A DNA stretch of 64,000 nt from an uncultured Porphyromonadaceae bacterium (GCA_945873625.1 CAMCDS010000011.1:1-64000), one strand, 5' to 3'. Positions 24,245 through 34,411 are shown, counted from the first letter of the stretch. A program made the numbers and translations. Notes: generated by a model not told the origin, from the sequence alone.

Positions 24245-25582
24245 ATGTTACTGAGATTTGCGGCAGACAATATCATGTCATTCAAAGAGGCGGTGGAGTT
24301 CAATACTTTTCCGTCGAGCAGAAGCCATAGCCACGAGTGGCATAAGGTTTCGTGCGGTCATGCCACGGCCTTGCGGATGAGTGCCATTTACGGGGCCAAC
24401 GGCGCCGGCAAAAGCAATCTTCTGAAATGTATTTCACTGTTGAAATCTATGGTGGGTGCAGAAAAATTAGGAGATCTGGCATTGACGGATGACCTGTATT
24501 TCCGTCTTGACGAACAGGGGAAGGCAAGGCCATCCGAGCTTGCGATTGAGTTCTTCGCCAATGGCAGGATATTCTACTATCATATTGTTTTCAACAGACT
24601 GGAGGTTATAGAGGAAGAGCTGATGCTCAGTCAGAAAAATAAGGATATACCCATATTCAGTCGTAAAAACAATGACGTGAATGTTCGGGCTGAATATCTG
24701 AGACCGGGAGACAAAGGAAATTTCATAGAGGTTTTCCTTGACGCAATGAACAGAATAATCCGTCCGGATATGCCGGCTCTGTCATTTTTCGGCCAGTATT
24801 ACCCTGAGGAACTGCCACTGGTCAAAGACGCTTTTGACTGGCTGACACATCTTCAGGTGGTGCTTCCGGCAATGCGTATCGGCTATCTCCCCCATGTTCT
24901 CGACGGAGACAGTGACTTTGCAGACCTTGTGAATAATGTGATACCGGAGCTGAAGACCGGCATATCAAGGCTAACTGTCCGCAAAGAGATTATCAACGAA
25001 GAGGAGACGCGTGGAAACTCGGCCATATCGAAAGCGCTTGCAGCTGCAAAAGAAAAGCCGGGCAAGCCTCAGATGTTGGCGGAAACCCGAAACGATGAGA
25101 TTTCCAATATAGTTGTAGAAGACGGCATTGCATATCTCAAGACTCTCGTGGCGATACATACCGATGCCAATGGTCGTGATGTGGAAATGAACATGACTAT
25201 GGAATCGGACGGAACGAGGCGCCTCATAGAATACATGCCTTTGCTGTATGCCGTTCTCAAACGAGACAATGTGTTTGTGGTTGACGAGATAGAGCGCAGC
25301 ATACATCCGATAATGATTAAGACACTTATGAGCAAAATATCGGAAAACAGGGAAGCACGCGGACAAATCATTTTCACAACCCATGAAAGCTGCCTGCTCG
25401 ACCAGTCCATTTTCCGTCCTGACGAGATATGGTTTGCCCAGAAAGATGTAAATCAGTCAACACAGCTTTACCCCCTAAGCGACTACAACATACACAAGAC
25501 CGCCAATATCGAGAACGGCTATCTTAACGGACGATATGGTGGTATTCCGTTTTTGTCAAATCTCACTGATCTGAAATGGTGA
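24245..25582 (+). CDS. RloA-like AAA ATPase (AbiL-type defence)
   Basis: A 445-residue ATPase of the AAA15/RloA type. Walker A is GANGAGKS (50-57), the ABC-like signature ESDGTRRLIEYMPLL starts at 320, Walker B is NVFVVDEIERSIHP (342-354) and the H-switch is IFTTHES (376-382). The ~180-residue middle replaces the coiled coil of SMC proteins. Together with RloB it corresponds to the AbiLi/AbiLii abortive-infection pair known from Lactococcus and to RloAB genes carried in restriction loci. The stop is one base before rloB. Codon use is clearly less G+C-rich than the neighbours, which points to horizontal transfer. Confidence 0.88.
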   Translation: MLLRFAADNIMSFKEAVEFNTFPSSRSHSHEWHKVSCGHATALRMSAIYGANGAGKSNLLKCISLLKSMVGAEKLGDLALTDDLYFRLDEQGKARPSELAIEFFANGRIFYYHIVFNRLEVIEEELMLSQKNKDIPIFSRKNNDVNVRAEYLRPGDKGNFIEVFLDAMNRIIRPDMPALSFFGQYYPEELPLVKDAFDWLTHLQVVLPAMRIGYLPHVLDGDSDFADLVNNVIPELKTGISRLTVRKEIINEEETRGNSAISKALAAAKEKPGKPQMLAETRNDEISNIVVEDGIAYLKTLVAIHTDANGRDVEMNMTMESDGTRRLIEYMPLLYAVLKRDNVFVVDEIERSIHPIMIKTLMSKISENREARGQIIFTTHESCLLDQSIFRPDEIWFAQKDVNQSTQLYPLSDYNIHKTANIENGYLNGRYGGIPFLSNLTDLKW

Positions 25583-25583
25583 T

Positions 25584-26273
25584 ATGATAACACGTCGTAA
25601 GGATTACAGCAAACATGCTCCCTCAAAAAATGCCAGTAAGATATATATAGTCTGCGAAGGTGCCGAGACAGAGAAAAACTATTTCGGATTCTTTGAAGGC
25701 CTGTCATCAAATCTTGAGCTTATCGTGATACCTCCGGAAGAAGGCACTGACCCGTTGAAACTTATGGAGTTGGCACATCGTGAACTATTAGGCGAAACGA
25801 GGACTCATACACTTGATTTCATGCAGAACGACAAAGTATGGTTTGCCATAGATACCGACACATGGGAAGATGAAGGCAAGATCCAGCCTTTACGGGACTT
25901 CTGTGCAGACCAGAACGGCCATATATCAGACAAGTATGATGAAGTCAAGCCATATAAGGCATGGAACGTCGCGCAAAGCAATCCATGTTTCGAGATATGG
26001 CTATATTACCACCACTATGAGTCGGCTCCCGAAATCGAGGATATAGATAAGCATCGGTCCATGAAGGCATTTGTCGACAGCTCCATAGCTGGCGGATTTG
26101 ATTACCAGAGAGACCCGGTCAGACTTAAGGACGCAATAGAAAACGCCAAAAGAAATTTCAAGAGGAAGGATAACGGCAATCCCGGTTCATTCTCCACTGA
26201 GCAATATCTTTTGGGAAGTGAAATCATCGGATTCGTAAATACCGAATTACAGAAGTTGCGAAATAAGCTATGA
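25584..26273 (+). CDS. RloB-family protein (AbiL-type defence)
   Basis: A 229-residue protein with the RloB signature: IYIVCEGAETEKNYF near residue 25, VWFAIDTDTWED near 90 and NPCFEIWLYYHHYES near 135. The Glu and Asp-x-Asp pattern suggests a TOPRIM-like metal site and thus possible nuclease activity; this is inferred from the motif and not shown. It follows the RloA-like ATPase by a single base, as in other RloAB/AbiL pairs, where the ATPase is thought to control the effector. G+C is low compared with the host. The next gene on the other strand ends 20 bases away. Confidence 0.87.
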   Translation: MITRRKDYSKHAPSKNASKIYIVCEGAETEKNYFGFFEGLSSNLELIVIPPEEGTDPLKLMELAHRELLGETRTHTLDFMQNDKVWFAIDTDTWEDEGKIQPLRDFCADQNGHISDKYDEVKPYKAWNVAQSNPCFEIWLYYHHYESAPEIEDIDKHRSMKAFVDSSIAGGFDYQRDPVRLKDAIENAKRNFKRKDNGNPGSFSTEQYLLGSEIIGFVNTELQKLRNKL

Positions 26274-26293
26274 CTTTGTCTGCGGGCGGGCGG

Positions 26294-26644
26294 TCAGCGC
26301 GATGAGGGGATTTGCTCGCCGGTCCAGTCGCGCGAGGGCTGAGGCGTCGGGATTTCCTTCCCGGCGCTTCTCTTTTTTGCCGGGACGTCAGTCTTTTTCT
26401 TCCTGCCTCTTCGGCTCTCCGGGGCTTTCCGCCGATGGTCTGCCCGGCGGTCTTTGCGCGTTCGCGGAGGGGTGGTGTCCTGCGGTTCCGACACTACGTG
26501 TACGGCGGTGGGCACAGACTGCGGAGAGGAGGCCGGCGCCTGCTCGCCACGGCGCGTACACATCACCCAGCAGAGGTCGGCGGCCACTATGGCCGCCACC
26601 ACCGCAAGACCGATACGTTCCCTGACATTGAGCGGATACCTCAT
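26294..26644 (-). CDS. small basic membrane protein of the tam operon
   Basis: A 116-residue protein with a short cytosolic start, one membrane helix (IGLAVVAAIVAADLCWVM) and then an 80-residue tail very rich in Arg, Lys and Pro. Its ATG overlaps the stop codon of the TamL-like gene (ATGA), which argues that it is translated as part of the operon. The tail would lie in the periplasm if the helix is a normal N-in anchor. I do not recognise a family and the low-complexity tail limits any search. It could also be a poorly conserved filler gene. Confidence 0.55.
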   Translation of the reverse strand: MRYPLNVRERIGLAVVAAIVAADLCWVMCTRRGEQAPASSPQSVPTAVHVVSEPQDTTPPRTRKDRRADHRRKAPESRRGRKKKTDVPAKKRSAGKEIPTPQPSRDWTGEQIPSSR

Positions 26645-28989
26645 CAGAACGGGTAGCCTATGGCCAGATGGAAGGCGAAGGCGTTTTTAAACGCTATGTT
26701 GAAATAATGGGGCGTTCCCATGTCGTAGGGGGCGTGGAGGCCATAGCCGAGATCGCCGCGCACCACTATCATGCCGAGATCGACACGCAGACCCACGCCC
26801 GTGCCCAACGCGAGGTCGCGCAGGAAGGTGGAGCCTTTGAGCTGTCCGCCCGGACGCGAGGGGTCGTTTCGGAGCAGCCACACGTTGCCGGCGTCGAGGA
26901 ATACGGCTCCGTGAAGCACGCTGACAATCGGGAACCTGTATTCCGTATTGATCTCAAACTTGAACGTACCCGTCTGGTCGAAATAGCCGTTCACCTGGTC
27001 TCTGGGCGCGCGGTAGCTGCCCGGGCCGAGCGAGCGCACGGTGAAGGCACGGATAGAGTTGGCGCCTCCGATGTAGAACTGTTCGGTGTAGGGCACCTCA
27101 CGCGAATTGCCGTAGGCATGCTCGGCGCCTATAAGCACGCGGCTGACGAGCCACTGGTCCGACCCCCGGATGAGGCGACGGCTGTAGACAAGCTGCGCAT
27201 GCCCTTTGACAAACTGCGAGAAGGGGGTTCCGAAGAGACGCTTCTCGCCTTTGACGCCGCAGGCGCGCCAGATGCCGCTGAATATGTTGCCGGCCTCGGT
27301 AACCGACACCTGCAGGTTGATGCCGTTGATACGCTCGCGTTCAAGAAACTTGTCGAGCGTGTAGGTATAGTTCATCTGAGGAATGAACTGGCTCTGGAAG
27401 CTGAGGGCGATTGCCGGGTTCTGCGCCATGATGCTGTCGAAGTCGTGGGTGGTGGCCATCAGCTTGGTGTACGACAGCTTGAAGAGCGTGAGCTGGTTGA
27501 GCACGTTGCGGAACGAGCGCCACTCGTAAGAGAATCCGGCGTTGAACTGAGCAATCTTGAAATAGTGGGGACGGTTGAGGATGCTGGCGTTGAGCGAGAC
27601 GTTGGTCCAGTTGAGGTCGCGGTGGCGCCGGGGGATGAACTTCGGAGCCAGCAGGCGGGGGAAAGCGAGAGTGGCCGTCAGTCCGAACTCATAGCTGTTG
27701 AACACCGACGAACGGTCGTGGCCCGTCTGCCATTCATAGTCGGCGTTGAACTGCACGCTCAGCTTCTCGGCCCCGCCGAAGATGTTGTAGTTGGTCAGGC
27801 CGAGGATGAGACCCGGGCCAAGGTAGGAGTTTGATTTCGAAGTCGCGTTGACCTCGATCGAGGCTTCGAGCGGGCGGTCGAACTTACAGGTGATGTAGAC
27901 GTCGAGCCGCGGGTCGGAGAATGCCGAGGAGTCGGCCGGCACGGGCTGCACCTGTATGGCGCCGAAGATACCGAGGCGCGAGAGGCGTGTCTGCGTGCGG
28001 TCCATGTCGCGCACCGAGAAGAGCCTGCCCTTCCTGAACGTGATGCACGAGGGCACGAGGTTCTTCCTCAGCCTTGCCGGACGCATCACTATCAGCTCGC
28101 CCCGGTCGGTATGAAGCGTGTCGGGCGTGCCCGGCTTCCTGTTGCTCTGGCGCTCGACGGTGGTATAGACATTGCCGACGCGATACTGCACGAGGGCGTC
28201 TTTCGGAGTGTTGTCGGCAAGCGTCAGCTTGAGGGCGATCTTCTTTGGCGTGATGGTGCTGTCGGCCAGAAACTGTATGTATTCGGGTCGGAAATAGTAG
28301 TAGCCTCGGTTGCGGAGGCGGTTGGTGATACGCGTCCTCTCCGCCGAGAGACTGTCGACGCAGAAGCGCTCCCCCTTCACGAGATAGTCGCTCTTTCGGG
28401 CAAGCGAGTCGATGAAGTTGCAGATCGGCAGCGAGTCGTTGCTGAGATAGATTATAGAGTCGATGGGATACGGACGGCTCACGTCGAGGTCGTATTCAAT
28501 CTTGGCCTTCTTGTCGTTTTTCTTGTCGGGGATGAGCGAGTAGGTGGCCGTCGAGCCGAAATATCCGTTCTGGTCGAGAATCTCTTCGAGCATCTTCACC
28601 CTGACCTCGGGGCGCACGTCGGAGATAAGCACCGGCTGCTCCACGAGTTTGCGGTAGAGCCATCCCTTTATCCCCTTGGCCGAGTCGTTCCAGTTGTTGT
28701 AGACCCAGAGACCGATAGGCAGGGGCGAGCGCCAGTAGGGCGACATTATCTTATAGGGCAGCGGATTGTTGGGAGCCACGTTGATGGTCTTCTTGAGGTC
28801 GGCCACCATCTCGTCGGGCAGCTTCTCGCCTCCGGCAGGCCTGATGTTGAATTTGGTTACGCCCGTATATAGCGTCTCGTCGGGACCGAGCCGCTTGGTG
28901 GTGGAACAGGCGGCCATCACCCCGGCCGCGATGATGAATGCGGTGAGGCGGGTGGCTATTTTTATGCGGTATCCGGATTTTGTCTTCAT
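26644..28989 (-). CDS. tamL: TamL-like outer-membrane barrel lipoprotein (BamA superfamily)
   Basis: A 781-residue protein with a lipobox (VMAAC) in place of the usual signal peptide, then POTRA-like segments (residues ~45-350) and an Omp85-type barrel. In the barrel YIGGANSIRAFTVRSLGPGSY is the conserved (V/I)RGF-type lid-loop region and the end reads FHLAIGYPF, a barrel-terminal signal. A lipid-anchored TamA variant, TamL, is known from Bacteroidetes. It should work with TamB to insert or transport outer-membrane material. Its ATG overlaps the tamB stop (ATGA). Confidence 0.88.
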   Translation of the reverse strand: MKTKSGYRIKIATRLTAFIIAAGVMAACSTTKRLGPDETLYTGVTKFNIRPAGGEKLPDEMVADLKKTINVAPNNPLPYKIMSPYWRSPLPIGLWVYNNWNDSAKGIKGWLYRKLVEQPVLISDVRPEVRVKMLEEILDQNGYFGSTATYSLIPDKKNDKKAKIEYDLDVSRPYPIDSIIYLSNDSLPICNFIDSLARKSDYLVKGERFCVDSLSAERTRITNRLRNRGYYYFRPEYIQFLADSTITPKKIALKLTLADNTPKDALVQYRVGNVYTTVERQSNRKPGTPDTLHTDRGELIVMRPARLRKNLVPSCITFRKGRLFSVRDMDRTQTRLSRLGIFGAIQVQPVPADSSAFSDPRLDVYITCKFDRPLEASIEVNATSKSNSYLGPGLILGLTNYNIFGGAEKLSVQFNADYEWQTGHDRSSVFNSYEFGLTATLAFPRLLAPKFIPRRHRDLNWTNVSLNASILNRPHYFKIAQFNAGFSYEWRSFRNVLNQLTLFKLSYTKLMATTHDFDSIMAQNPAIALSFQSQFIPQMNYTYTLDKFLERERINGINLQVSVTEAGNIFSGIWRACGVKGEKRLFGTPFSQFVKGHAQLVYSRRLIRGSDQWLVSRVLIGAEHAYGNSREVPYTEQFYIGGANSIRAFTVRSLGPGSYRAPRDQVNGYFDQTGTFKFEINTEYRFPIVSVLHGAVFLDAGNVWLLRNDPSRPGGQLKGSTFLRDLALGTGVGLRVDLGMIVVRGDLGYGLHAPYDMGTPHYFNIAFKNAFAFHLAIGYPF

Positions 28990-31900
28990 TTCTTCTGGTC
29001 TGTGGTCCGGGTTGAGTCGGGGTTTGTCTTGGCTCCGGCGGCCGAGTCGGCAGGCTCGGCCACAACGGGTTTCTTTCTCTTTCCGAGATGGAAGAGCTGG
29101 CGCAGATTGCTCATTCGCCGGCGCATCACGAAGCCGACGCCGGTCTCGGTAATCTCGCCCTCCACGATGCTTTCGAAGCCGTTGTGGCGGAAGAGCTTGA
29201 GATACATGCTGAGTGTGTTGGTCTGCTTGAGCATGTATTCAAACGATATATCGCTCAGCAGGTTCTGGGCAAAGTTCTCGTCGGCCGAGGCGTCGGTCGA
29301 ATAGTTGCCTCCTACCACAATCTTGAACTTATTGTTGAATAGCGACTTCGACACCTGATAGCTGTAGCTCGTGGTGGTAGAGCTGCGTCCGTCGGTGGTC
29401 TTGTCGTATTGGTCGACGCCAAACGATAGGTCGACGCCGCGGATATTGTTTGCCGCCCACGTGTTGAGCTTTGAGGTGAGGAATCCGTAGAGGGCCGAGT
29501 TGGCCATGTTGCCGAATCCCGACGAGGCGGTCTTGGTGTCGCCTCCGGTGTATTGTCCGGTAATCAGCATGTTCATGGCCGCCGTGGCGCGCTGGTCGGC
29601 GCTCATCGACTGCAGCTCGTTCTGTATCGCTACATCGTCTTCGGCCGAGAGGTCGAAGTTCACGCCCGGAGCCGAGAGGGTGTTGCTCAGCGCGAGCCCT
29701 ACCCGGAAATTCACGAGGCGGGAGTTGCCGCTCGACTGCACCACGTTGACCTTCACGTCGTCGTATGCGTTGATATGGAGCAGCGGGTTCATCACGTCTC
29801 CGTTCCAAAGGGCGTAGCCGCCCGGCTCGAACACAAATTTCTTCTCGCCCATCACCGGGAGCGAATACCTTACGAATCCCTCGCCGATGTTGAGCTGTCC
29901 GTTGAGGCGCATGTCGCCCATGAAGTTCTGGAAATACCTCAGCGTGCCCGACGGGGTGATTTCGAGGCGGTTGGTGGGATTGTCGGGCGAGAGTAGCACC
30001 GTGGCCTGCGTGCCGGGCGCTATGTTGAGGCTGGCGAGTATGCGCATGTTCATCGTCGTTTCCACGCTGTCGGCCTTGGCCACCTGCGTAGTGTCGGAAA
30101 ACTGCACGAAGGTAACTATCTCGCCGTTTGAGCGCTGCTCCACGAGGGTCTGGGCCTCGGTCTGGAGCTGGTAGTTGATGTCGGTGGAGTTGAGAATCGA
30201 CACGTCGGCGTTGATGTCGAAGTGCTTCATCGGGCCCCGTGCCGAGGCATCGAGGTTCACGAAGAGCTTTCCGAAGATGGGGCTTCGGGCGCGTTTGTCG
30301 TTGCCCACGAGCTGCACGTTCTTTCCTGCCACGCCTATGTCGAAGCTGATGTCGGAGAATTTGCGGGCGTTGACGTTTCCGTTGATGGTAAGCGGATTGG
30401 CGTTGACTGCGAAAATCTCGAAGTTATTGAAGTCTATGACGTTGTCGGCCACTGTGAGCGACTCGCGGTCGAAATGCAGCGAAGAGCCGATCATCGGAAT
30501 GAAGACCCTGACGGAGTCGCATTCGATGCTGCCGTTGAGCAGCGGCTCGGCGAATGTGCCCGACATGGCCATCGAGCCGTTGAGGCATCCCTCGAGCTTG
30601 GCGACGTCTGCCCCGAGGAATGGATTGGCCACGCTCAGGGGGAACTGCGTCAGCTCGAGCTTGAGTCCTTTGGGTGTGAAGCTGCCTACGGAGTCTTTCA
30701 TCAACGCGCCGCGGAAAGTGAGGGCAGGCTTGCCGTTGACCTTGAGCGAAGCAAAGCCACCGGCATTACCCTTCTCACCCATGCCGGCCTTGACCAGCAT
30801 CTCGAAGTCGCCGACGCGCGTCTTGTTGTAGTAGAAGTTGTCGACATTGAGCGTGCCGTTGGCGATAAGGGCCTTGTTGACCAACCCCACCCTCATGTCG
30901 GCGCTCACCGAGGCCTTTATCGGGGGAGCGAACACCGACATCTGCAGGAAGTCCTCGATATTGATGTTCTGGAGGTTGACGTGAAGCTCCTCGCGTCCCT
31001 TGTCGTTGGTCTCGGTCATGAGCAGTATGCTGCTCTGCGCGCTTCGGGCGAGCAGGTTGGCGTCGATACGTGAGTTGGAGAGCGTGTAGTCGATATGGTT
31101 GTCGGCGTTGAGGGTCCAGGGGAGATAGGCGATTGTGGCCTTGAGGGGAGAGAAGTGGACCGAGATGATGGAGTCGGTTATGGCTCCGGTAAGACCAAGC
31201 CGGTAGCCGGTCTCGCCCTGCAGGTTCTTCTGGTTGAGGAAAGCCGAGACGCGGTGGCCGCCCACGTAACCGTTGAGGTTGACTTCGGCAAACTCGTCGA
31301 GCGTGCCCGGGGCGTTGCCTACGTGGGCGCGGTAGTCGAGGAGGCTTCCGCGCTGGTCGAGAGTGAGATGGGCCGTGTCGAGGCGGAGCGAGCCGGTGTT
31401 GATTCCAAGCGCGCCAACGTCGGCGCGTATCAGCGAGTCGTTGCTCACCGTGGCATAAACCGTATCGACGGCCATGCCGGTGGCCGTAAGCAGCTGGCGG
31501 AGCAGTCCCCGGCCCGAAGCGGTGGCATCAAGTCTGAAATTGGGGAGCGCGCACTGAAGCATCTCCACGTCGAGATGACGGGCGGCTATCTGCTTGTCGA
31601 TAATGGGCATTGTGGCCATAAAGCAGTCAACCACGTGTTTGAGACCCGAATCGCTCGTGAAGTCGAGCGTGGTGCTCTCGCAGTCGACGGTGGCCTGCAC
31701 CCGGTTTTCGGTGGCGAGCACGTCGGCCGTAAGTCCCTGCGGAAGATGGATATACCTGTCGGGGAGGTTCCAGTCGAAGTTGTCGACCCTGAGGTTAGCG
31801 TCGTAGAGCCAGCGTTCGGGGCTTGCCGACCCTTTGAGATAGATGTCGCCGTTGCCCGAGCAGATTGTCTCTGTAAGCCCGAGGGCCTGCAGGTCGGCGT

Positions 31901-33920
31901 GGGTGATGCGGGCACGCACGTCGAATGTATAGTCGTCGGGGGCTACAGTGCCTGTGGCGTCGAGGTCTACGAGCAGTTGCGGGTCGGGTGAATTGAGTTT
32001 CACGCTGTATTCCCCGCCCGAAAGTTCGGCGTGGAGGTCTATGTTCCTGTAATCGTGCCCCTTGTAGACGGCCTGGCTGACGGCCACGTCGGCAAGTGTA
32101 TGCGCTCCCGGACGCGACGGGTTGAATCCGGCTCCGTGTGCGCTCACGTGTGCGCTCACAGTGCCGATGCCCATGTCGGGAAGGAAGCGTCCGGCCTGGA
32201 AACCGCTGATGTCGATGTCGGCGTCGTAGCTTTCGGCCGTGAGCGACACCACTCCGTCGCCCACCACGTCGCCGGCTTCGGAGAGGAGGCTGAAGTCGGC
32301 TCCATACGTCTGGCGGTCGGCCGTGGCCGTGCCGGTGAGCGACAGCCGCGGGATGTCGTAGCTCGTATTGCCGAGAAACGCGTTGACCGTCTCGGGGCCC
32401 GTCAGCGAGGCGTCAAACTTGAGGTTGCCCTTCATCTTCTTGATGTCAAGAGGATTGTCGACGGTGCCCTTGGCCACTAAATCGAGCACTTTCGGCACAT
32501 TGAGCTTCAGCGAGCTCACATTCATCGAGCTGAGCGAGCCGTCGGCCTTAAGCTGCACCCGCGCCGGCTGCATGGTAGGCAGCTTCGAGGTGTAGGCCTT
32601 CAGCGAGGGCATGAAGCTCACTATGTCGCGGGGCGAGATGTCGCCTTCGGCGAGCACCGCTGTCTCGGCCTTCGGATTCATGGCCATAAGCGCGAAGGGG
32701 ACGTTGGCGTTGGCGAATATCTTTGAGTAGAGGGTGGTTACGTTAAGGTCGCGGATGTCGAGCCCTACGGAGTCGATGGCCACGAGACCGCGTCCGGAGG
32801 TTACGGCCAGCCCGCAACGCTCCTTGGCCATTAGGCGCGAGATGGGTATGCGCACTTCGGAAGCCTTGTTGTAGAATCCATGCAGACCTATACCCACATC
32901 GGTGAAGCTGAGATAGTTGGCATCGAATCCGGGCTGTGGCTCCGCACCCTTCACGCCGTAGAGAGCCTTGAAGCCGTCGAGCGAGACGCTGTCGCCTCGG
33001 ATCACCATCGGCGGACCGGGCACGCTGACCGTGTCGACCGGAGCGGGATGCGTCTTGATGTATTCGGCAGTAGGCGTAAGATATGTGAACGAGCCGTCGG
33101 CCACGGCAAGCGAGCGCACGCTGACGTCGTTCTGCCGGAGGTCGACCACTCCCCTCTCAAGCTCCAGACTGTTGGTCTGCAGCATCAGGGTGTCGATGGT
33201 GGGGAGCATCGACATCGCAAACCGGAAGTTCTCGAGTTTCAGATGATTGGCCTTGATGAGAAAAGGGGTCGAGGTGGAGTCGGTCGGCGAAGGCTTCTTC
33301 TTCCATACGTTCATGTAGAGGCTGACGTCGCCGTCGCGCAGACGCGCCTCGTTGAGGTCGATGAGGCTCGTGCGGATATTGGCCGAGCTCTTGCCGTCTA
33401 CGTCAAGCTCCCCGGCCCGTATCTTCATTATCATCGAGCTGTCGGGACTCACCATGCGGTAGTAGCCGTCGAGCAGCTTCAGCTTGTTGACCTTCACGTC
33501 GAGGTCTATGAGGGGAAGCAGCTTCACGTCGGCTATCACCTCGCGCGCGTGCACCATCGTGTCGCCCGTGGCCTCGATCACATTCACTCCCTGAAGCGAC
33601 ACGTCGAGGGGGAAGCGAAGGCGGAAGAGGTCGATCTGCACGTCGAGTCCGGTCGACTTCTTCACCACCGAGCAGGCAATGTTTTTCACAAACGTCTGCA
33701 CCGGAGGTATGTAGAGCAACACCGGAATCATCAGAATGGCAAAGATGAGCCATCCCAAAGTCTTCAGCGTTATCCTCAGCCATTTGGGCTTTATCAGGTG
33801 CTTCTTCCCTTTCGCAGGTCTATCTCCTTCCTTTTCCGCTCCGGGGGCGTCGGGCATGGCCTCGCCGCCGTCTGCCGGACGGGAGTCGTGGAGGTAGGTC
33901 TTATTATCGTTTTCGCTCAC
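28986..33920 (-). CDS. tamB: TamB-like translocation and assembly module protein
   Basis: A 1644-residue protein with one N-terminal membrane helix (ITLKTLGWLIFAILMIPVLL), a very long AsmA/TamB-type beta repeat region and the conserved C-terminal TamB (DUF490) domain with RFSLPVMGEKKF-like RYSLPVMGEKKFVFEPG and NNIRGVDLSFGVDQYD. TamB-like proteins form a periplasm-spanning groove thought to carry phospholipids to the outer membrane. The charged N-terminal ~45 residues precede the helix. It lies 14 bases after the VanZ-like gene and overlaps tamL, so it is part of one operon. Length is within the family range. Confidence 0.9.
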   Translation of the reverse strand: MSENDNKTYLHDSRPADGGEAMPDAPGAEKEGDRPAKGKKHLIKPKWLRITLKTLGWLIFAILMIPVLLYIPPVQTFVKNIACSVVKKSTGLDVQIDLFRLRFPLDVSLQGVNVIEATGDTMVHAREVIADVKLLPLIDLDVKVNKLKLLDGYYRMVSPDSSMIMKIRAGELDVDGKSSANIRTSLIDLNEARLRDGDVSLYMNVWKKKPSPTDSTSTPFLIKANHLKLENFRFAMSMLPTIDTLMLQTNSLELERGVVDLRQNDVSVRSLAVADGSFTYLTPTAEYIKTHPAPVDTVSVPGPPMVIRGDSVSLDGFKALYGVKGAEPQPGFDANYLSFTDVGIGLHGFYNKASEVRIPISRLMAKERCGLAVTSGRGLVAIDSVGLDIRDLNVTTLYSKIFANANVPFALMAMNPKAETAVLAEGDISPRDIVSFMPSLKAYTSKLPTMQPARVQLKADGSLSSMNVSSLKLNVPKVLDLVAKGTVDNPLDIKKMKGNLKFDASLTGPETVNAFLGNTSYDIPRLSLTGTATADRQTYGADFSLLSEAGDVVGDGVVSLTAESYDADIDISGFQAGRFLPDMGIGTVSAHVSAHGAGFNPSRPGAHTLADVAVSQAVYKGHDYRNIDLHAELSGGEYSVKLNSPDPQLLVDLDATGTVAPDDYTFDVRARITHADLQALGLTETICSGNGDIYLKGSASPERWLYDANLRVDNFDWNLPDRYIHLPQGLTADVLATENRVQATVDCESTTLDFTSDSGLKHVVDCFMATMPIIDKQIAARHLDVEMLQCALPNFRLDATASGRGLLRQLLTATGMAVDTVYATVSNDSLIRADVGALGINTGSLRLDTAHLTLDQRGSLLDYRAHVGNAPGTLDEFAEVNLNGYVGGHRVSAFLNQKNLQGETGYRLGLTGAITDSIISVHFSPLKATIAYLPWTLNADNHIDYTLSNSRIDANLLARSAQSSILLMTETNDKGREELHVNLQNINIEDFLQMSVFAPPIKASVSADMRVGLVNKALIANGTLNVDNFYYNKTRVGDFEMLVKAGMGEKGNAGGFASLKVNGKPALTFRGALMKDSVGSFTPKGLKLELTQFPLSVANPFLGADVAKLEGCLNGSMAMSGTFAEPLLNGSIECDSVRVFIPMIGSSLHFDRESLTVADNVIDFNNFEIFAVNANPLTINGNVNARKFSDISFDIGVAGKNVQLVGNDKRARSPIFGKLFVNLDASARGPMKHFDINADVSILNSTDINYQLQTEAQTLVEQRSNGEIVTFVQFSDTTQVAKADSVETTMNMRILASLNIAPGTQATVLLSPDNPTNRLEITPSGTLRYFQNFMGDMRLNGQLNIGEGFVRYSLPVMGEKKFVFEPGGYALWNGDVMNPLLHINAYDDVKVNVVQSSGNSRLVNFRVGLALSNTLSAPGVNFDLSAEDDVAIQNELQSMSADQRATAAMNMLITGQYTGGDTKTASSGFGNMANSALYGFLTSKLNTWAANNIRGVDLSFGVDQYDKTTDGRSSTTTSYSYQVSKSLFNNKFKIVVGGNYSTDASADENFAQNLLSDISFEYMLKQTNTLSMYLKLFRHNGFESIVEGEITETGVGFVMRRRMSNLRQLFHLGKRKKPVVAEPADSAAGAKTNPDSTRTTDQKK

Positions 33921-33934
33921 TGTCTGTCGGTTTA

Positions 33935-34411
33935 TTATGGTTTGTGGCTCCGGCGCCTCTTGCTGAAACGGCGGAAGAGCAATACTGCCGCGGCAGCGGC
34001 CACGGCTCCGGCAAAGTCGGCTGCCATGTCGGCCGGCTCAAACGAGCGACCCAGATCCATATATTTCTGGGCATACTCGATGCCGACGCCGACAAGGGTG
34101 GCTACAGTCGCCGCCAGGGCTGCCAGAGAGAGCGACACCCTCCTCAGCCGCAATCCGCGCACGGCGTCGCGGATGATGCAAAGCGTCAGCATCCCGAATA
34201 AACAGGCGTGAGCCAGTTTGTCGGCCCCTTCGAAGAGAGGGGGCTCGATGTCGCCTACGGGGCGCGGCGCCAATGTGAACCAGCCTATTACGAGAAGCAC
34301 CACCGCTGTCGGCACCCATGCAGGCCCCCGACGCGACAGCCTCAGGAGGCCGCCGGCCTCTCCGCCCTGCGCGTCTCCTCTCCCCGTTAAGGCTTTTTCA
34401 CTTTTTTTCAT
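33935..34411 (-). CDS. VanZ-like membrane protein
   Basis: A 158-residue protein with four hydrophobic segments and the VanZ-like pattern: GADKLAHACLFGMLTLC, then VGIEYAQKYMDLGRSFEPADMAADFAGA, here in two parts (GIEYAQKYM and DMAADFAGA). The function of chromosomal VanZ-like proteins is not settled; some give mild teicoplanin resistance. I place the start at 34411 (MKKSEKAL). A -7 box abuts that codon, so the mRNA may have almost no leader, and the longer frame upstream would precede the promoter. It heads the tamB-tamL operon. Confidence 0.8.
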   Translation of the reverse strand: MKKSEKALTGRGDAQGGEAGGLLRLSRRGPAWVPTAVVLLVIGWFTLAPRPVGDIEPPLFEGADKLAHACLFGMLTLCIIRDAVRGLRLRRVSLSLAALAATVATLVGVGIEYAQKYMDLGRSFEPADMAADFAGAVAAAAAVLLFRRFSKRRRSHKP

